64,000 nucleotides of DNA from Dastarcus helophoroides (lineage: Eukaryota; Arthropoda; Insecta; Coleoptera; Bothrideridae). Where the stretch lies: contig CM053331.1 of the NCBI GenBank assembly GCA_028583605.1, forward strand, positions 32,900,411 through 32,964,410, in the 5' to 3' direction. Position 1 is the first letter of the stretch. Each line of letters starts with the position of its first letter. Made by a program: the position numbers and the translations under genes. Shown here piece by piece: positions 11,477-24,063 of this stretch. The notes under the pieces are model-generated. The model searched no databases. It was not told the DNA's origin and worked only from the letters and a program-made list of their open reading frames with translations.

Positions 11477-12890
11477 TTTACCTACCGTATTCTACATTCC
11501 TCCTGCTCGTAAACGGAGAGCAGAAGCCTGTGCCGCCCCCTCAAGAAATATGTCGAGAGGTGGCAGGCACAAGATCGCCTCCATTGCTGCTGTTGGAGTG
11601 GATTTCATTGCTCCTATCACTGCCAGACACGCTAGTCTCTGGATGTGATTTAGCTTTTGTTTTATAGTGGTGCACTTTGTCTTTGGCCACCAAACTATAA
11701 CTCCGTAGCTTACAATTGGTCTGATGACTGCCGTGTATAGCCAAAAGGTCATCTTAGGGGATAACCCCCAAGACCTCCCGATGGCCCCACGGCATTGCCA
11801 GAAGATCTTGTAAGCTTTGTTTAATTTATTTTCAATGTGGTACTTCCAGCTCAGTTTGCTGTCAAGTTCAATACCAAGGTATTTCACTCGATTTGACAAC
11901 CCGAGTTGGGTTCCCATGAGTTTGGGAAATTTTAGTCGCGCTAATTTCCTTTTATTTATGAAAAGGACCATTTCCGTCTTTGCAGGATTTGCTGCTAGGG
12001 AATGTTCTTTGCACCATTTCTCGACTATATATAAGGCGCCTTGCATTAACTCGAAGAGTACTCCCTCGTGTTTACCTGAAAGCAGAATGGTTATATCATC
12101 TGCGTAGCCAATTGTATAGAGACCCCGATCATTGAGTTTTCGAATAAGGTCATCCGCTATGATTAACCATATAAGGGGGGATAAGACACCCCCTTGCGGA
12201 CATCCCTTACTTACGATTCCTCTGACCGTATAGTCTCCTACTGTAACTTGTATTGCTCGCCACTCAAGTATATGTCGTATGAGTTCCCGCAAGGCGGGTT
12301 CAATACCACTACGCTCAAGCGCCGAAGAAATGCTATTGAAATTAGGTCTATCAAAGGCACCTTCTAGCAAACGATTGTACGGCCCAGTTTACTTTTGTGT
12401 CAGTTACCATCTGAACAGCCAGCTCCCAATCCCTATTTCTAGGGTGAGAGGCTGAGTGCCCTTGTCACTTATGGCCTGGTATAACACAGCATCCTGGAAA
12501 GTGCGTATTTAGGAGCTCTGAAGCTGTTTGTGCGGGTGTACTGGTATAAGTACCGTCGGCCCGCTTTATCATGCTTACCTGTTGGTTTGGATCTTTCGAG
12601 AGTATCTTTTTCAGTCGGGAAACTGATGTAGTAGACTCTACGTCACTACAGAATTCTCTCCACTTTTCCCTTTGTCTTTTGCGAATAAGTTTCTTGTATT
12701 GTTTCCGGTGGTTGTGATAAGCCTCCCAGTCACATACCAGTTTTGTCTTCTTTGCTTTATTGAAGAGCTTGTTTGCCTGAGATCTAAGTTTTTCAAGTTG
12801 CCCGTTCCACCAAGGGGTTGCCCGGGTTTCTCGAAGCTTAGTTCTCATTGGGCAAGCCTTCTCATATGCTGTAATGATATTTTTTCGCAC
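11477..12890 (-). pseudogene. LINE ORF2 linker and reverse transcriptase, internally deleted
   Basis: The upstream frame (12890-12465) holds a basic linker (WWNGQLEKLRSQANKLFNKA, KKILSKDPNQQ), and a shifted frame then shows a segment like VNWAVQSFA. Near 12365 this jumps directly to LEGAFDRPNF, the middle of the reverse transcriptase, so fingers and palm motifs 0-2 are missing. The rest is well kept: CPQGGVLSPL, the catalytic GYADDITILL, and the C-terminal region to RLRAGGM, followed by a stop at 11492-11494. The downstream RNase H frame is the same frame, so only this one stop separates them. Confidence 0.8.
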
Positions 12891-12899
12891 TAAAAAGTC
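12891..12899. repeat. Target-site duplication of the minus-strand LINE, right copy
   Basis: Exact TAAAAAGTC match to 10384-10392. Satellite sequence resumes directly after it. Confidence 0.75.
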
Positions 12900-14177
12900 A
12901 AAATGTCGAGAAAAAGAAAATTCCTAGAAGTCGAAATTTTCGAAAAACGTCGAAAACTCTGATAAAAGTCGAACTTGAAAAACTAAAAAAAAGTTAAAAT
13001 TTTGAATAGATTTTTAAAACTAAACGGAATTTAAAAAAAAAATCAAATTTTCAAAAGGTTGAAATTTTCTAAAGGTTGAGTTCAAAAAGTCAAAAATTCG
13101 AGAAAGGAAAATTCTGATAAGTTGAAATTTTCGAAAAACGTCGAAAACTCCAAAAAAAGTCAAACTCTTGAAAAACTAAAAAAAAAATAAAATTTTTGAA
13201 TATATTTTTAAAACTAGACGGAATTTAAAAAAAAATCAAATTCTCAAAAAGTCGAAATTTCGAGAAAAATAAAATTCCCAGAAGTCGAAATTTTCGAAAA
13301 ACGTCGAAAACTGAAAACTTTTGAAAAACTAAAAAAAAGTGAAAATTTTTAATAGATTTTCAAAACTGGATGGACTTAGAAAAAAACTCAAATTTTCAAA
13401 AAGTTGAAATTGTCAAAAAGTCATAATTTTGAGAAAAAGAAAATTCTGAGAAGTCGAAATTTTTGAAAAATGTCAAAAACTCTAAAAAAAGTTGAAAAAC
13501 TAAAAAAAAGTGAAAGTTTTAAATACATTTTCAAAACTAGATCGAATTAAAAAAAAATTCAATTTTTCAAAAAAGCTGAAATAAGTATAACATTTGGAGG
13601 AGCTTCGAAAAAAATTAAAGTTTTGAAAAACGGTTGTAAAACGGTTATAAAAAAAAAATATCGAAATTTATACAAAAAAAATCAAAATTTTGAGAAAAAG
13701 ACAAAATTAAAATTTTCCCAAAAAGGAAATATTTTTAATGATGTTTAAATTTTAAAAAAAAGAATTCTACAAAAAGTCAAAAATTTCAAAAATATAAAAA
13801 TCCTGAAAAGTTTCAAAATTATGAAAAATAGTTGAAATTTTCAAAAAAGCGGAAATTGTGAAAAAAGATCGATATTTTTAAAGTCGAGATTTTGCCATAA
13901 GATACAAAATTTTAAAAGAAGCGAAATTCTCTCCAAAAAAGTAAACATTTGAAGGGAAAGACGAGATTCTGAACAAAAGACAAAATTTTGAAAAAAAAAG
14001 TGAAAACCCTGAAAAGTCTCAAAATGTTGAAAGATTCAAAGTTTTAATAAGATCAAGATTCCTACAAAGCCTAAACGTTTTTCATAAAGACGAAATTTTC
14101 AAAGAAAAAGAGTTTTTAAAAATCGAGTTTTTTAAAAAACCTAAACCTCGTAAGCAACATTTTCAAAGCAAGAAGAA
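12900..14177. repeat. Continuation of the AT-rich satellite, decaying to AT filler
   Basis: The marker word (AAAACTAAACGGAATTT and variants) recurs near 13015, 13207, 13359 and 13527, so this is the same 175-bp family as 8200-10383. After about 13600 the periodicity fades and only AT filler remains. Confidence 0.7.
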
Positions 14178-14414
14178 AATCATTGGCGTAGCTAGGGAGG
14201 GAGGGAAAAATCGTCATTTAAATGTGTCCCACGATAGAGTACTGAAAGGGGTTTTCTTTTTTATTTGTAATTATTAAATGCCCACCTTAGTGTTCATGTG
14301 CCCTAGAAAGTTTTTTTTTGAGGACTTTTTTGGCCTTTTTTTTTGATCATTGAAAAAAATTTGCGAAGTCGAAATGGTTGTTCATCCTAAAAAAAACCTA
14401 GCTACGCCCATGAT
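14178..14414. mobile_element. Small MITE with GGCGTAGCTAGG inverted ends
   Basis: CATTGGCGTAGCTAGGG at the left is mirrored by CCTAGCTACGCCCATG at the right, about 235 bases apart. The ends resemble those of the larger element at 33057-36787 (CATAAGCGTAGGCAGAAT and CATGGACGTAGTCAGAAT). No coding capacity. A 2-bp AT duplication at the ends is possible but weak. Confidence 0.6.
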
Positions 14415-15475
14415 AATTCTAAGTTTACACTATTTTTAGTTTTTTTCTAAAATGTCAGCTTTTTCTAGAAATTTGGCTCTAGAAGTTTCGAGGTCAAATT
14501 CGATTTATTTACTAAAGAATTTCGAGATGTTTTGCCATTTTTACAAAATTCAAAGTTTTACACATTTTAGTTTTTACTTTTTTTCTGTAAAATCCAAAAT
14601 TGCAACAAAATATATTAACATGTTTTGTGGAAATTTTCAATTTTTTTGTAAATTCACTTTTCCTTCGTTTTCGTTTTCGAGTTTAATTTCTAGTTTAAAC
14701 AGGAGTACGAAAGGTTTTTTGTAAAATTTTAATTTTTTTAGTTTCTTCGGGAACAAAAGAAACAACAAATGTAAGTTACAAAATATAAGAAATTAAAAAT
14801 CAAATTCAACCACAAATTTCAACAAAAGTGTGTAAAATGTGGCACTCTTGGACTGATTGTGTAATCTCTGAACGCATCCTATTCGAGTTGCCATCAATAC
14901 TAATTTCCGTAACTAAACTTGCTTTCTTTTCTGGTAGAATTTAAAATGTTGACACCATTTGACGTTTTGTACATAGGCGTATCATTTTTAAATTTAATAC
15001 CGTTTTGCAAATCGCTTCAAACAGCAGGATCAGAATTTAGTCAAAACATTATGATTCAGTAAATAATCAATCTGAGGTAATCTAAGGTCTATTTTATATC
15101 GTTGCCAATCCTATTAGGTATCCTGATTTGTTTAAAATTAAAACTCCACGTGATTCTAGTGTTGATATCATACACAGGTGGCGCTGCACAAAAAATTTGC
15201 ATGAAGCGGCATAGACCTATTTTAGAGCTCTATGAAAGCATCTTAGGGCCGGTCAACACGCACGGAATCTTAACTACTATAGCGTTGATGGAATACATAT
15301 TCAATCAACGACTATAGAAATGTAGTGATTACGTTTCTGATGTAGTCCATTTTAATCATTTCAACTTCTAATTTTGTAGTGGTAATAACAAGAACTAGTA
15401 TTATTTAAACGTACGCGTGTGGCAGCGCTGTGACATTTTTTAATGGTGTTCTGTGTTCTTAAAAGCCTAACCCAC
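14415..15475. other. Intergenic sequence without a gene
   Basis: AT-rich to about 14820. A segment near 14745-14800 (GGAACAAAAGAAACAACAAA) matches the hairpin repeat at 46476-46622. From about 15100 the base composition is more balanced, but the short open frames show no domain and several stops, so no gene is called. Confidence 0.4.
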
Positions 15476-15605
15476 GGATAATACAGGGTCTTCATTGATG
15501 TCCGAGAAGGATAGTGCACGAACGTAGAAAACGGTCCCGAAACAGTATAGAAAGTAGGTAGTACGTTCTCGTGATGGAATTCTACTACCAATGAGGAACG
15601 AAGTA
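15476..15605 (-). repeat. Dispersed repeat, copy B (inverted relative to copy A)
   Basis: Its reverse complement reads CTCATTGGTAGTAGAATTCC, then ACTACCTACTTTC, then ACGTTCGTGC and ATCCGTGGG, collinear with 112-236. Here the TTCCTCATTGG end is uninterrupted, unlike copy A, where a hAT-like end abuts it. Confidence 0.6.
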
Positions 15606-15669
15606 AATAAATATGGCTATTAAACAGCTGTTGAGAAATGTCAAAACTTGCCGATTTCGTTTAATTTGA

Positions 15670-15994
15670 ATGTCATTGCTTAGTTATTCATTCATACTTT
15701 TTACGAAAAAGGTAATGTGAAAAAAATCTAAAAATGTTTCTGAGTTTTTTGTAGTCTTTCAACAGAATAACTCAGCTGCAATTGCTATTCTGATATCTTG
15801 CGCCGTTGATTGATGAACGCTTGCGTGCCCATGTCATTGCTTAGTTATTCATTCATACTTTTTAAAAAAAATATGATGTAAGAGAAATCTAAAGATGTTT
15901 CGGATAAGTTTTTTGTAGTCTTTCAACCGAATACCTGAGCTGCAATTGCCATTCTGATATTTTGCGCCGTTGATTGATGAACGCTTGCGTGCCC
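15670..15994. repeat. Tandem duplication, two copies of about 161 bp
   Basis: ATGTCATTGCTTAGTTATTC starts both copies (15670 and 15831), and both end with TGAACGCTTGCGTGCCC. Identity is high with a few substitutions and a small indel, so the duplication is fairly recent. No gene is carried. Confidence 0.8.
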
Positions 15995-16019
15995 ATACAT
16001 GACCACTGACAAATTTCAA

Positions 16020-17647
16020 CGGGAGTGAGTGAAAAGAAATAGTCGGAGCTTCACTGTAATCTCGGAATTTCGACTTTAAACTCGAAATTCCGGCATTAAA
16101 GTCGAAATTTCAACTTTAACCTCGAAACTCTGACTTAAAACTCGAAATTTCGACAATTTCGGCACAAAAATTGAAATTTTGCTTATCAAAAATAGAAATT
16201 GCTGAACGCGCCCTATTGCCAACTGTTAATATTGATTGGCAAGGGATATGGTGAGACGCAACTGTCATCTATCTAACAACCATTGAGTATAGACATTTTA
16301 AGTTTAAACCTGAAATTTCGACTTTGTCTCAAAATTGGGAGAAAAAAAAATCGAAAATTTTAGAGAAATGGGAGTAAAGTCGAAATTTCGACTTTTGTCT
16401 CGGAATTTTGAAAAAAATAAAAATCGAAATCACAAGTTTAAGGTTGAAATTCTTAGAAAAAAGCGGAAGTTTGGAGATTAAAGTCGATTTTTGACTTTAA
16501 ACCCAGAATTTCTAATTTTTCTGTTTAGATTGATGTCCTTCCTACAACTTCGAAGGTAACAAAAATAACATGGAAAATTTTTGTCCGATTATATCTGTTC
16601 AACAACCGCTGAATTAAATATATGCAACATATTAATTATTAAAATGTTTATTCGTGAAGCCCGCTTTAGTTCTGGTTATTTTTTTAGCATATATTTTATT
16701 AGATATATGTTTTTAGTAACTTATCTAAAGGTTGATTTAATATTTCGCGACCTAGTCTTAAGCACATTTATGCAAATTCGAGCCGTACATTCACAGATTA
16801 CTGATTGGGTACTTGTTCTATGTTTCAAATGAAATGCGTTCATTACGGTGGCCGAATATGAATTTCTGATTCAGAATTGAGATTATGTTTCCTAATCAGG
16901 ATTTCAGATTCAGAGTGCAGTAACCAGTGCGTTCATTTCAGTGTCCCAATTCTCGATTCAGAAACCAACCAGAATTCCAAATGTATGTGGCCGGCCTTAA
17001 GCGGCCCATACACATGCAGGTAAATCCGCGAGTAAGCAATAAGGGGTAAGTGTGCGAATAAATGCTAATGGTAACCAAAGTAACTTGGGCTGAGTAAGTA
17101 TAATTCAGAATTTGTTTCTGATTTGATATTTTTATTGTATCAAAAGGGCTTTGTATTAGTTCATATTCCAAACAGAAAATTTTCTGAATTAGAGGTAGTA
17201 AAACTTATAATAAGTGAGAAAATCACATTTGAAAATAATTTGTTAGTTGCGGAGTGAATCATTTTTAAAGGTATGACTATGCATAATTTAAGCGCCGCCG
17301 AATGCTTCAACAAATGATGTGAAACCTATCATTGTGCGTGACAGTAATTAACGTCAAATTACCGTAAATGTCATAATGCCCCAGCAAAATGTTAAAAAAA
17401 CACTTTGTTAATTGGAATAGTAGTTTTCCGATATTAAGTTGGTACGTTGGAGTGATTTGACTGAAATTTCTTCACAATTTCACATGAAAGCGCATGGAGG
17501 CCTGCGCGATTCATTCCATTGTTCCTTCATTTTGGCATCGTTGCAGTTAGTCAGAAAATACCGGCTGGGATAAGGTGATTTTATGAAGTTTAGCAAGTGA
17601 ATATTTTAAATTAGACCGAACTAATAAAACTGTGTCTCGTGTATCCG
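16020..17647. other. Uba1 upstream region
   Basis: AT filler of the CTCGAAATTTCGACTTTAA type runs to about 16560. An imperfect palindrome lies at about 16980-17014 (ATGTATGTGGCCG facing CGGCCCATACACAT). The last few hundred bases before the Uba1 start probably hold its promoter and 5' UTR, but no TATA box or initiator could be assigned with confidence. Confidence 0.4.
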
Positions 17648-20600
17648 ATGTCTAGTGCTGAAATCGTCGATCCTCCAACCAAGAAACGGAAGCTCGATTC
17701 ACTGTCGATTTCTCCAGACATGGCGAACAATGTTGCTTCAGGATCAACTCAAGCAGGGCAAGACATCGACGAGGGTTTGTATTCGCGTCAGCTGTACGTT
17801 CTGGGGCACGATGCCATGCGTCGCATGGCCACCAGCGACATCCTGATATCGGGGCTCGGCGGCTTGGGGGTCGAAGTGGCCAAGAATGTGATCCTCGGAG
17901 GTGTCAAATCCGTCACTTTGCACGATGAGGCTACTTGCACGCTAGCGGATTTATCGTCGCAATTTTATCTCAACGAGGCAGATGTGGGAAAAAACAGGGC
18001 CGAAGCCAGCTACAAACACCTGCTCGAGTTAAACGAGTATGTACGCATAAAAACTTACAGTGAGCCGCTGACAGAAGACGTTATCAAGAAATTTAGAGTT
18101 GTCGTTTTAACTACCAGTTCGTTGGCTGAGCAGCTTCGCATAAGCGAGATCACTCATGCCAATAATATCGCGCTGATAGTCGCGGACACTAGGGGTATTT
18201 TTGCTCAAGTTTTCTGTGATTTTGGACCTTCTTTCACTGTGCTTGATGTAACTGGTGAACCCACGGTATCAGCAATGATAGCTGATGTTTCCCAAGATAA
18301 AGAAAGTGTTGTAACTTGCATCGATGACACCAGACATGGTATGGAAGATGGTGATTATGTTACATTTTCGGAAATCCAGGGTATGACCGAGTTGAATAAC
18401 TGTAAACCAATCAAAATAAAGGTTCTGGGGCCGTACACGTTCAGTATTGGGGATACTACAGGTTTCTCCAAGTACGAACGTGGGGGTATTGCAACTCAAG
18501 TCAAAATGCCCAAGGAGATATCTTTTAAACCTTTGAAAGAATCAATTAAAAAACCGGAGTACGTCATAACTGATTTTGCCAAATTCGAGCATCCTCAACA
18601 GCTCCATTTAGCATTTATAACTTTGCATAAATTCGTTGAAAAGCACGGCAGGAAGCCGAAGCCTTGGAACAAGGCTGATGCTGAGGAATTTTTGGTTTTG
18701 GCAAAGTCGCTAGCTGTAGATGGGGGTAACGACACTGAGATTAATGTGTCCTTGTTGGAAACGTTTGCTAAAGTGTGCGCTGGTGATTTGAACCCTATCA
18801 ATGCTGTGATAGGGGGGATCGTTGCGCAAGAAGTTATGAAGGCTTGCTCTGGGAAATTCCATCCGATCTACCAGTGGCTCTACTTTGATGCAGTGGAATG
18901 TTTGCCTTCTGAAGGTGAAGTCAGCGAAACGTCAGCGGCACCGATAGGCTGCAGGTATGATGGACAAATCGCAGTATTTGGAAAGGAGTTTCAGTCTAAA
19001 TTGGGTGAGTGTTGGTTTCAAGTTGATACCTTTTGTATCCATATTATTCACCATTTTCTTTTGATTAAATAATTTATTGTTCTTAAATTGCTTATTGATG
19101 TTGATCTGGAAAGCACTTAACGCAAGAATAGTCGTATTTTTACAAGAACTTTACAGATGAAAGTTTGCTGAAGTTTAAAATTTTTCGAACTTTTCTCTTA
19201 ATTTGGATTTTTGTAAATCTTGATGTGCTCCAAAATTAGCATTTTCTTCTAAATTGAAAATTTCTACTTGAAACTTTGATATTTTAAAATTCCACCTTTT
19301 ATCAGAATTTCCAGTTTTTCAAAATTTCTGTTTTGTCGTAAAATTTTCCTTATCTTGATAATTTCTAATTTTATTTATCAAAAATTAGATCTATTCTTAA
19401 AATACTGACTACTTTTGAAAATTTAAATTTTTGGAGTTTTTAGACTTTTCTCTAAATTTTCAACATTTAACTCGTCAAAATTTTGATTTTTAAAAATTTG
19501 GAATTTTTTTAATGTTTGGACTGCAATTATTTCGATTTATTGATATTTTTGAAAATTTTAGCTGTTTTTGAAAATTTCCATTTTTTTTAATTCTACTGAC
19601 ATTTTAAAAATTTCGACTTTTAAAATGTTCACTATTGACTTACAATATATTTTTATTCATCTGAATTTAGCCTTTTTTTAAAAATGTTGACTTTTTTAAA
19701 TAACTATTTTTTTTTAATTTTAATTTTTTCAGAATTATCACTTTTCAAAATTTCTACCGAAATTCATTAAAAAATGCAAGTTTGAAGTAAATATTTTTAA
19801 AAAAACATAATTTCGAGTTTGAATACTAAATTTTTGAAAAAATAAACCGAAATTTAGGAACAGCAAAATTACTCTTTAATGTAAAAGTGATGATTTTTTT
19901 TTCGAAATCAGATTGCGTTTACATCTTGAGAAGAAAAAACTTGAAACTATAAGTTGAAGCTGAACACTTCGGGACTAAAATGAAAATTTTGGAAGAAAAA
20001 GCTGAAAATTAGAAAAATAATAAATATCGTGCCTGTTTTGACATTTCTACTTTTGTCTAGAGAATTGAAATTTTTAATTATTTACCTTCTTCAAATGACA
20101 TAACATATTTCAAGTTCCTATCTCTCCTTGTTTTAGCTGCTTTAAAATACTTCGTCGTTGGTGCTGGCGCAATTGGATGCGAATTACTTAAAAACTTTGC
20201 AATGATGGGAATTGGTAGCGAAGGTGGTCAAATAACAGTGACTGACATGGATCTCATCGAAAAATCCAATTTGAATCGTCAATTCCTGTTTCGTAAGAAA
20301 GATGTGCAATGCCCGAAATCGAGCACCGCCGCCAAGGTAATATTCAGATAAGTATTTTGAATATGTACTCGATATGTAATTATGTATTTAGAATCCGTAC
20401 TGTTTTTGATTGAAGTGTAAAATTGGAGGTTTTACATTTAAAATATATTAATAGCTCTTCAATGACCATTTAGGTGAGTTTTAAAAAGAAATAATAACTT
20501 GGATGATGCCAAATCAGGATTTGTGAGATGGCTGTTTAACCTCACACTCTGATAAGTTCATTAACTTTGTCAACTTCATCTTCATCCTACAGTTTTGAAG

Positions 20601-23538
20601 AAGAAACATAGTTATCATGGTTGTCAACACCTTTTTTTTTTGAACAATCTGGCAATCTGATCTTTTTTAACTAATTTTATAATTACCTTTCGGAAAACTC
20701 TTGCATTTAACTTAATAAACCTTCTCTCATGTATTCATTCATTTTTTTAGTATCCCAGAAGACAGTGATCATGAATCTTGCTCTCGAAGTTTCGGCCTTT
20801 TCTTGTGGTCTGATCCAGAAATTTACCTTAAAGTATGAAGGGGCATCCGTCTCGTATTCAGAATCATTATCAGAACTATTTCCTTCTTTGTTTGATTCTG
20901 CGTCTAGCTTTGACTTGATCCATTTTTTTATAAGCTAGGCATAAACGTAACTTGGTTAACTAACTATGTGAATACATAGCAAACTATCCAATTTTTACTT
21001 GTCCCTATCCCTCTGCGTAGTTAAAGACTGACCTCGTACCTTTCGCCTCTCACCTGCTACAATTTATTGTTGCAGGCAATTAAGAAGATGAACCCCTCGA
21101 TTAACATAGTAGCTCACGATAACAGAGTAGGTCCAGAAACCGAAAACGTATACGACGACACATTCTTTGAAGCCCTAGATGGTGTCGCCAACGCTCTAGA
21201 CAACGTGGACGCCAGAATCTACATGGACAGAAGATGCGTTTACTACCGCAAACCCCTCCTAGAATCGGGAACCTTGGGTACCAAAGGAAATACCCAAGTC
21301 GTCGTCCCATTCCTCACAGAATCCTACAGTTCATCGCAAGACCCCCCAGAGAAAAGCATCCCAATTTGCACTCTAAAGAACTTCCCCAACGCCATCGAAC
21401 ACACTCTGCAATGGGCCAGGGACAGTTTCGAAGGGTTGTTCCGCCAAAGTGCCGAAAATGCTTCTCAGTATTTGACCGATCCAGAATTCGTTGAACGCAC
21501 CCTGAAATTACCCGGTGTCCAACCTATTGAAGTGCTGGAATCTGTCAAAGTAGCGCTTGTTGATGAGAGGCCCGCCAATTTGGAAGATTGTATCGTGTGG
21601 GCTAGAAATCATTGGGAAGAGCAGTACTCTAATCAAATTAAGCAGCTGTTGTTCAATTTCCCCCCCGATCAGTTGACCAGTACAGGTCAGCTGTTCTGGT
21701 CGGGACCAAAACGTTGCCCAACACCACTCACCTTTGATCCGGATGAACCTTTGCATTTGGACTATATTTTGACCGCTGCTAATCTGAAGGCTGAAGTCTA
21801 TGGTATTCCGCAGAATAGATGCCGTAAATATATTTATGGAGTTGTCAAGAATATAAAGGTAAATTTTCGGGTTTTTTTTTTGAATTTGTTGTCAAAATTT
21901 CAAGCAGAAAATGTGAACATTGTGGTCAGAATATTGAAGATTAAATCGACTTTGAAGTAGTTGAAATTTTAATTTAATTTATTATGTTTTTTCGGAAAGT
22001 TTATTTTCTGTAATTTAGACTTCAACATTTTGCTAATAATTGCTGCTTGTATTGACTTTTTTTCGTAAATACAAGTTTAAATTGCAAGAAAAAAGTTCAA
22101 GTTTTGCAACAGAATTTCAAATATTAAAAAAATAAATTTTTTCAACGAAAACTGCAAAAATGTTGATATAAAAATACATTTTGTTCCAAACAGTGGTAAA
22201 AGTTACAAAAAATATTCAAAATGTATTTTTTCCCGTTTTTATTATTAGGTTTGGAATGGTGGAAAATTATTTAATCAAAAGACAAAAGTTTTAATGTGTC
22301 GCAACATTTTTAATGTTTAAGAATGCCACTAACAGAAAAAGGTTGGGAATCAGTGCATTAAAGAAAAAACTTTCTACTGGGGCATTTGTGCTGGGTAGAC
22401 ATAAAATATGTATATGTGCAGTCTTTATAACTTTTGAGACAAACACAGGGTATTTGGTAGGTGGTAGATTAAAAGGTTGACATGTTAGACATAAACTGAT
22501 GTTATTTTTGGATTCAAATGCCAAAAATTAGACGAATACAAGTCACAGTTCTAAGACAATGAATTTACTGTTCCCTGGTATTATTAGTTCCTCCCCTGAA
22601 AACGGAACAATATATGTCCCCAGGTTTTTTTCGGGGACACCGAGACGAAGAATCGAAAAAAGGGACTGTTCCGATCAAAACGCGACGTATGGTCAGATTA
22701 AACACAACCCATCTATCATTATATAATATTTAAACTTACGTTGTCAACAATTTTCCTGCAGGTGCCCGAATTCGTCCCCAAATCTGGTGTCAAAATCGCC
22801 GTGACGGATTCCCAAATGGCGGTCAGTAACGGAACCAACGTCGACTTGGACCGCGTGAGCCAGTTGCGAGACGAACTACCGCCGCCGTCCGAGTTCGGCA
22901 GCTTGCGCCTTACCCCCTTAGATTTTGAAAAGGACGACGACAATAACTTACACATCGACTTCATCGTGGCGGCTTCGAATCTGCGAGCTGCCAACTACAA
23001 GATACCGCCGGCGGATAGACACAAGTCGAAACTGATTGCCGGGAAAATTATCCCAGCGATCGCCACGACAACTTCGGTTGTAGCTGGTTTGGTTTGCATC
23101 GAGTTGTATAAGTTGGCTAGAAGCGTGAAATCCCTGGAGCCGTTCAAGAACGGTTTCGTTAATCTTGCCTTGCCCTTCTTTGGTTTCTCCGAACCCATCG
23201 CCGCGCCTAAAATGGAGTACTGTGGAAAGCAGTGGACCCTCTGGGACAGGTTCGAAGTCGATGGGGAGATGACCCTCAGTGAATTCTTGGAGTATTTTAA
23301 AACTAAACACGGACTAGAAGTAACCATGCTGTCCCAAGGCGTTTGCATGCTTTACTCGTTCTTTATGGCGAAGTCCAAGGCGCAGGAACGTCTCGGGTTG
23401 AGTATGTCTGAGGTCGTTAAGCGAGTATCCAAGAAAAAGATAGAGTCCCATGTCAAGGCTTTGGTGTTTGAGTTGTGTTGCAATGATTTCGATGGAAACG
23501 ATGTTGAAGTTCCTTACGTTAAATACAATTTGCCGTGA
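17648..23538 (+). CDS. Uba1: Ubiquitin-activating enzyme E1
   Basis: Four coding exons, 17648-19004, 20137-20336, 21076-21858 and 22762-23538, with GT-AG introns and matching phases, encode about 1038 residues, close to the usual E1 length. The start ATG 17648 is followed by a basic PPTKKRKLD segment, a likely nuclear signal as in E1a. Domains in order are the inactive adenylation half ([12 protein letters not shown]), the active adenylation half ([30 protein letters not shown]), the catalytic-Cys domain with [15 protein letters not shown] (Cys about residue 617), and a C-terminal ubiquitin-fold domain. The enzyme uses ATP to adenylate ubiquitin, forms a thioester on the Cys and passes it to E2s in cytosol and nucleus. 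Introns 1 and 3 contain AT filler. An AATAAA lies near 23831. All key motifs are intact, so the gene looks functional. Confidence 0.97.
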
Positions 23539-24063
23539 CGTGTTTATTAAATTAATTTAAACAAATTAAAACTGTTGCTGGGGGATTTATCAAAATGTGA
23601 TCTTGTCAAAAAATATTTATAAAAAAAATTGCCGATAGACTAGAAAACCAAGTGTACTTTTTTTTATTAAAGGATCCCAGTGTTTTTTCACATTATTATT
23701 TTATATTTATCCCAAATAGCATTTAAATAAGCTAATGCAATATATGGATATACTTTTAATGCTATTTTTAATGAAATGTAGATTGCAGTAATAGTTTTTA
23801 TTTTCTTAAGTACTTTGATGTGTGAAATTGAATAAAAATGTTTTCAACAATCTTTAAATTTATTTGGTTAGGGCTCTAACATCCTGCAGATCAGGGATCT
23901 CACTGTGTAATTGAGGACCACAATTTTTATAAATAAAGTCATATGTGGTGGTGTCAATAATTAAAATTCCTGATTGTGTGTCATCAGCTGTTCACTTTTG
24001 TTTGACTTTGGGAAGTGTTTGGCAATATTTCGTAGTGAAAATGACTTGGAAACTAAAAATTCT
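23539..24063. other. Uba1 3' UTR and downstream spacer
   Basis: AT-rich 3' flank with an AATAAA at about 23831 and another at about 23933. No open frame of note. Confidence 0.5.

Larger units (their letters stand above)
10393..12890 (-). mobile_element. 5'-truncated RNase H-bearing LINE (I/R1-like group) inserted in the satellite
   Basis: Bracketed by 9-bp TAAAAAGTC duplications. On the minus strand it starts abruptly at 12890 inside the post-endonuclease linker and ends at 10393 in a short tandem tail (three AGATCCA-type repeats), the usual structure of a 5'-truncated LINE. Its base composition is far less AT-rich than the surrounding satellite. It has also lost part of the reverse transcriptase by an internal deletion near 12365. 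Confidence 0.85.

Noticed and set aside
22719..23348. Minus-strand open frames over the last Uba1 exon
   Set aside because: They are shadows of a well-conserved coding exon with high GC wobble. They show no domain, and the + strand frame is clearly Uba1.
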